DNA from: an uncultured Clostridia bacterium
GTDB taxonomy: Bacteria; Bacillota; Clostridia; Oscillospirales; Acutalibacteraceae
Assembly (NCBI GenBank): GCA_937912045.1
Contig: CALDPI010000290.1
Location: forward strand, 1 to 5,891
Length of the DNA: 5,891 nt
Direction: 5' to 3'
The notes under the pieces were generated by a model. That model made no database searches. It had not been told where the DNA came from and was given only the letters and a program-made list of their open reading frames with translations. This document shows, piece by piece, positions 5,308 through 5,891 of the stretch. A program made the translations under genes and the position numbers. Within the stretch, counting starts at the first letter, position 1. Every line of letters begins with the position of its first letter.

Positions 5308-5388
5308 GGGGTATTTTCAGTGTTTTATACTAGGGTGTGTAAATCATCCTTTGCTATCCGATTTCTTACATAATCAGAGGGCTAAACA

Positions 5389-5396
5389 TTTATGTA
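5389..5396 (+). promoter_or_regulatory. Possible archaeal-type TATA box before the DUF1638 gene
   Basis: TTTATGTA resembles an archaeal box A and is preceded by A-rich GCTAAACA, which could act as a BRE. Transcription would then start about 5415-5420, inside the palindromes and about 40 nt before the GTG start. No convincing bacterial -35/-10 pair was found here. This matters only if the right end is archaeal; the motif is short and the region AT-rich. Confidence 0.25.
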
Positions 5397-5400
5397 GTTC

Positions 5401-5440
5401 ATCAATATTCACAATATTGATATTTGAACTTGTTCAAATA
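5401..5440. promoter_or_regulatory. Two abutting perfect palindromes, likely operators
   Basis: Palindrome 1 has arms ATCAATATT (5401-5409) and AATATTGAT (5413-5421) around CAC. Palindrome 2 has arms TATTTGAAC (5421-5429) and GTTCAAATA (5432-5440) around TT. Both are perfect 9-bp inverted repeats, they share base 5421, and they end 17 bp before the GTG start of the DUF1638 gene. The second resembles the GAAC/GTTC half-sites bound by several winged-helix repressors, but its spacing does not match the classic ArsR/SmtB site exactly. No T tract follows, so they are not a terminator. Confidence 0.6.
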
Positions 5441-5457
5441 GGGTCGGAGCGGTTATT

Positions 5458-5891
5458 GTGAAGAAGGGTATAATGTGTGTGCTTGCATGTCCGTTATTGG
5501 AAAACGAGTTGGTTCACAGCCTTTACAACGATTCCCAACCAAAGAGGATACTTTTAGCCGACACAGAAGCCTCCGTATCCATCAGAAGAAAACTTGATTC
5601 CAAGGGAATGGATTATGAATCCATATCTGTGGATGACTTCTTCAATAAACGTGATAACCTGGACAGTTCAGAATACAATGTCCTCATTCACATGAATGAT
5701 CTCGGTCTTCATTCAGAACCCGCAATTCTGAGGGAAAAGGTTGAAAATCAGATTCTAAGTCTTGCGGAGAGTTGTGATTGTATAGCTTTATATTACGGTC
5801 TTTGCGGTAATGCCATGTGGGATCCCTCCGTTTGGGCCAAAAGTGTGACAGGTACTCCTGTATTCATCTTCAGGGGTTGTGACGGTGAAGT
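5458..5891 (+). CDS. DUF1638-family protein, 5' part (open at right edge)
   Basis: 144 codons are open to the window end without a stop. The protein matches the DUF1638 pattern: a short N-terminal strand leading to ACPLLENELVH (10-20), an LLADTE strand (32-37), an LGLHSEPAILREKVE segment (82-96), and the hallmark LYYGLCGNAMWD (111-122), followed by TPVFIFRGCDGE. The family then normally continues with a DDC motif, lying beyond the edge. DUF1638 proteins occur mainly in methylotrophic methanogens and in anaerobes with corrinoid-dependent methyltransferases; their biochemical role is unknown, and the conserved Cys residues (C11, C117, C141) suggest metal or cofactor binding (inference). The GTG start is chosen for GGAG at 5446-5449, 8 nt upstream; an ATG at 5473 would shorten the first strand. 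Arg codons are AGA/AGG in five of six cases and Ser is TCC in six of fourteen. Confidence 0.72.
   Translation, partial: MKKGIMCVLACPLLENELVHSLYNDSQPKRILLADTEASVSIRRKLDSKGMDYESISVDDFFNKRDNLDSSEYNVLIHMNDLGLHSEPAILREKVENQILSLAESCDCIALYYGLCGNAMWDPSVWAKSVTGTPVFIFRGCDGE

Larger units (their letters stand above)
5151..5400. other. AT-rich stretch without an intact gene; possible decayed minus-strand fragment
   Basis: No intact coding region or RNA gene is seen here. On the minus strand, 5381 down to a stop at 5241-5243 reads as protein-like sequence with one in-frame TAA (forward TTA at 5325-5327). It begins PSDYVRNRIAKDDLHTLV and, after the stop, reads NTENTPDEIVSLVTLPK and then DKIVKLNAQT. This may be a decayed gene end or chance. 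A minus-strand GGAGGG (5214-5219) followed by a GTG opens only 13 codons. The motif GGGTGTGTAAAT at 5333-5344 vaguely recalls IS256-type element ends, but no matching second end is present. Confidence 0.3.

Noticed and set aside
5333..5344. GGGTGTGTAAAT as an insertion-sequence terminal repeat
   Set aside because: The resemblance to IS256-type ends is short, no second inverted end or target duplication is found, and no transposase is in the window.
1..5891. CRISPR arrays, tRNA, rRNA or known riboswitches
   Set aside because: No regularly spaced repeats, cloverleaf-like sequences or recognisable riboswitch cores were found on reading both strands.

Overview
The window suggests an endospore-forming, anaerobic, Clostridia-type Firmicute for roughly its first 2.5 kb. 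That part holds three core sporulation genes on the plus strand: the 3' part of spoIVA (coat morphogenetic ATPase), a complete spo0A (master response regulator) and the first two thirds of spoVAD (dipicolinic-acid binding and uptake protein). spoIVA ends in a clear Rho-independent terminator. spo0A has its own extended -10 promoter and a strong ribosome binding site. spoVAD follows 59 bp after spo0A and appears to have its own sigma-G-like promoter, which fits forespore expression.

At about 2532 the SpoVAD reading frame stops matching its family and runs into unrelated DNA, starting with a terminator hairpin. From there to about 4.8 kb is a row of small accessory genes, all on the plus strand. 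First is an AbiEi/DUF6088-like winged-helix protein with a TTG start and a structured leader. A five-helix membrane protein overlaps its end, in the place where a nucleotidyltransferase toxin normally sits. Next come a TfoX N-terminal-domain protein and a YdeI/OmdA-family protein, probably co-transcribed from a TGnTATAAT promoter. This looks like cargo of a genomic island or a patchwork of past insertions. No integrase, transposase or tRNA target site is visible.

From 4.8 to about 5.4 kb the DNA is broken. An XRE-type repressor gene is cut off after its helix-turn-helix and joined, out of frame, to a scrap of an SGNH/GDSL hydrolase gene carrying the GTNDSW block. About 250 bp of AT-rich DNA with no intact gene follows, possibly including a decayed minus-strand coding piece. 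The window ends in a gene, open at the right edge, for a DUF1638-family protein. This family is best known from methylotrophic methanogens and from anaerobes with corrinoid methyltransferases. Two abutting perfect palindromes lie just upstream of it and look like an operator.

The window therefore has at least three breaks (near 2532, near 4995, and between about 5070 and 5400). They may be real rearrangements and gene transfers or, especially if this is a metagenome contig, assembly joins between organisms. The sequence alone cannot decide. The most interesting candidates for new biology are the AbiEi-like/membrane-protein pair with its leader hairpin, and the double palindrome in front of the DUF1638 gene.
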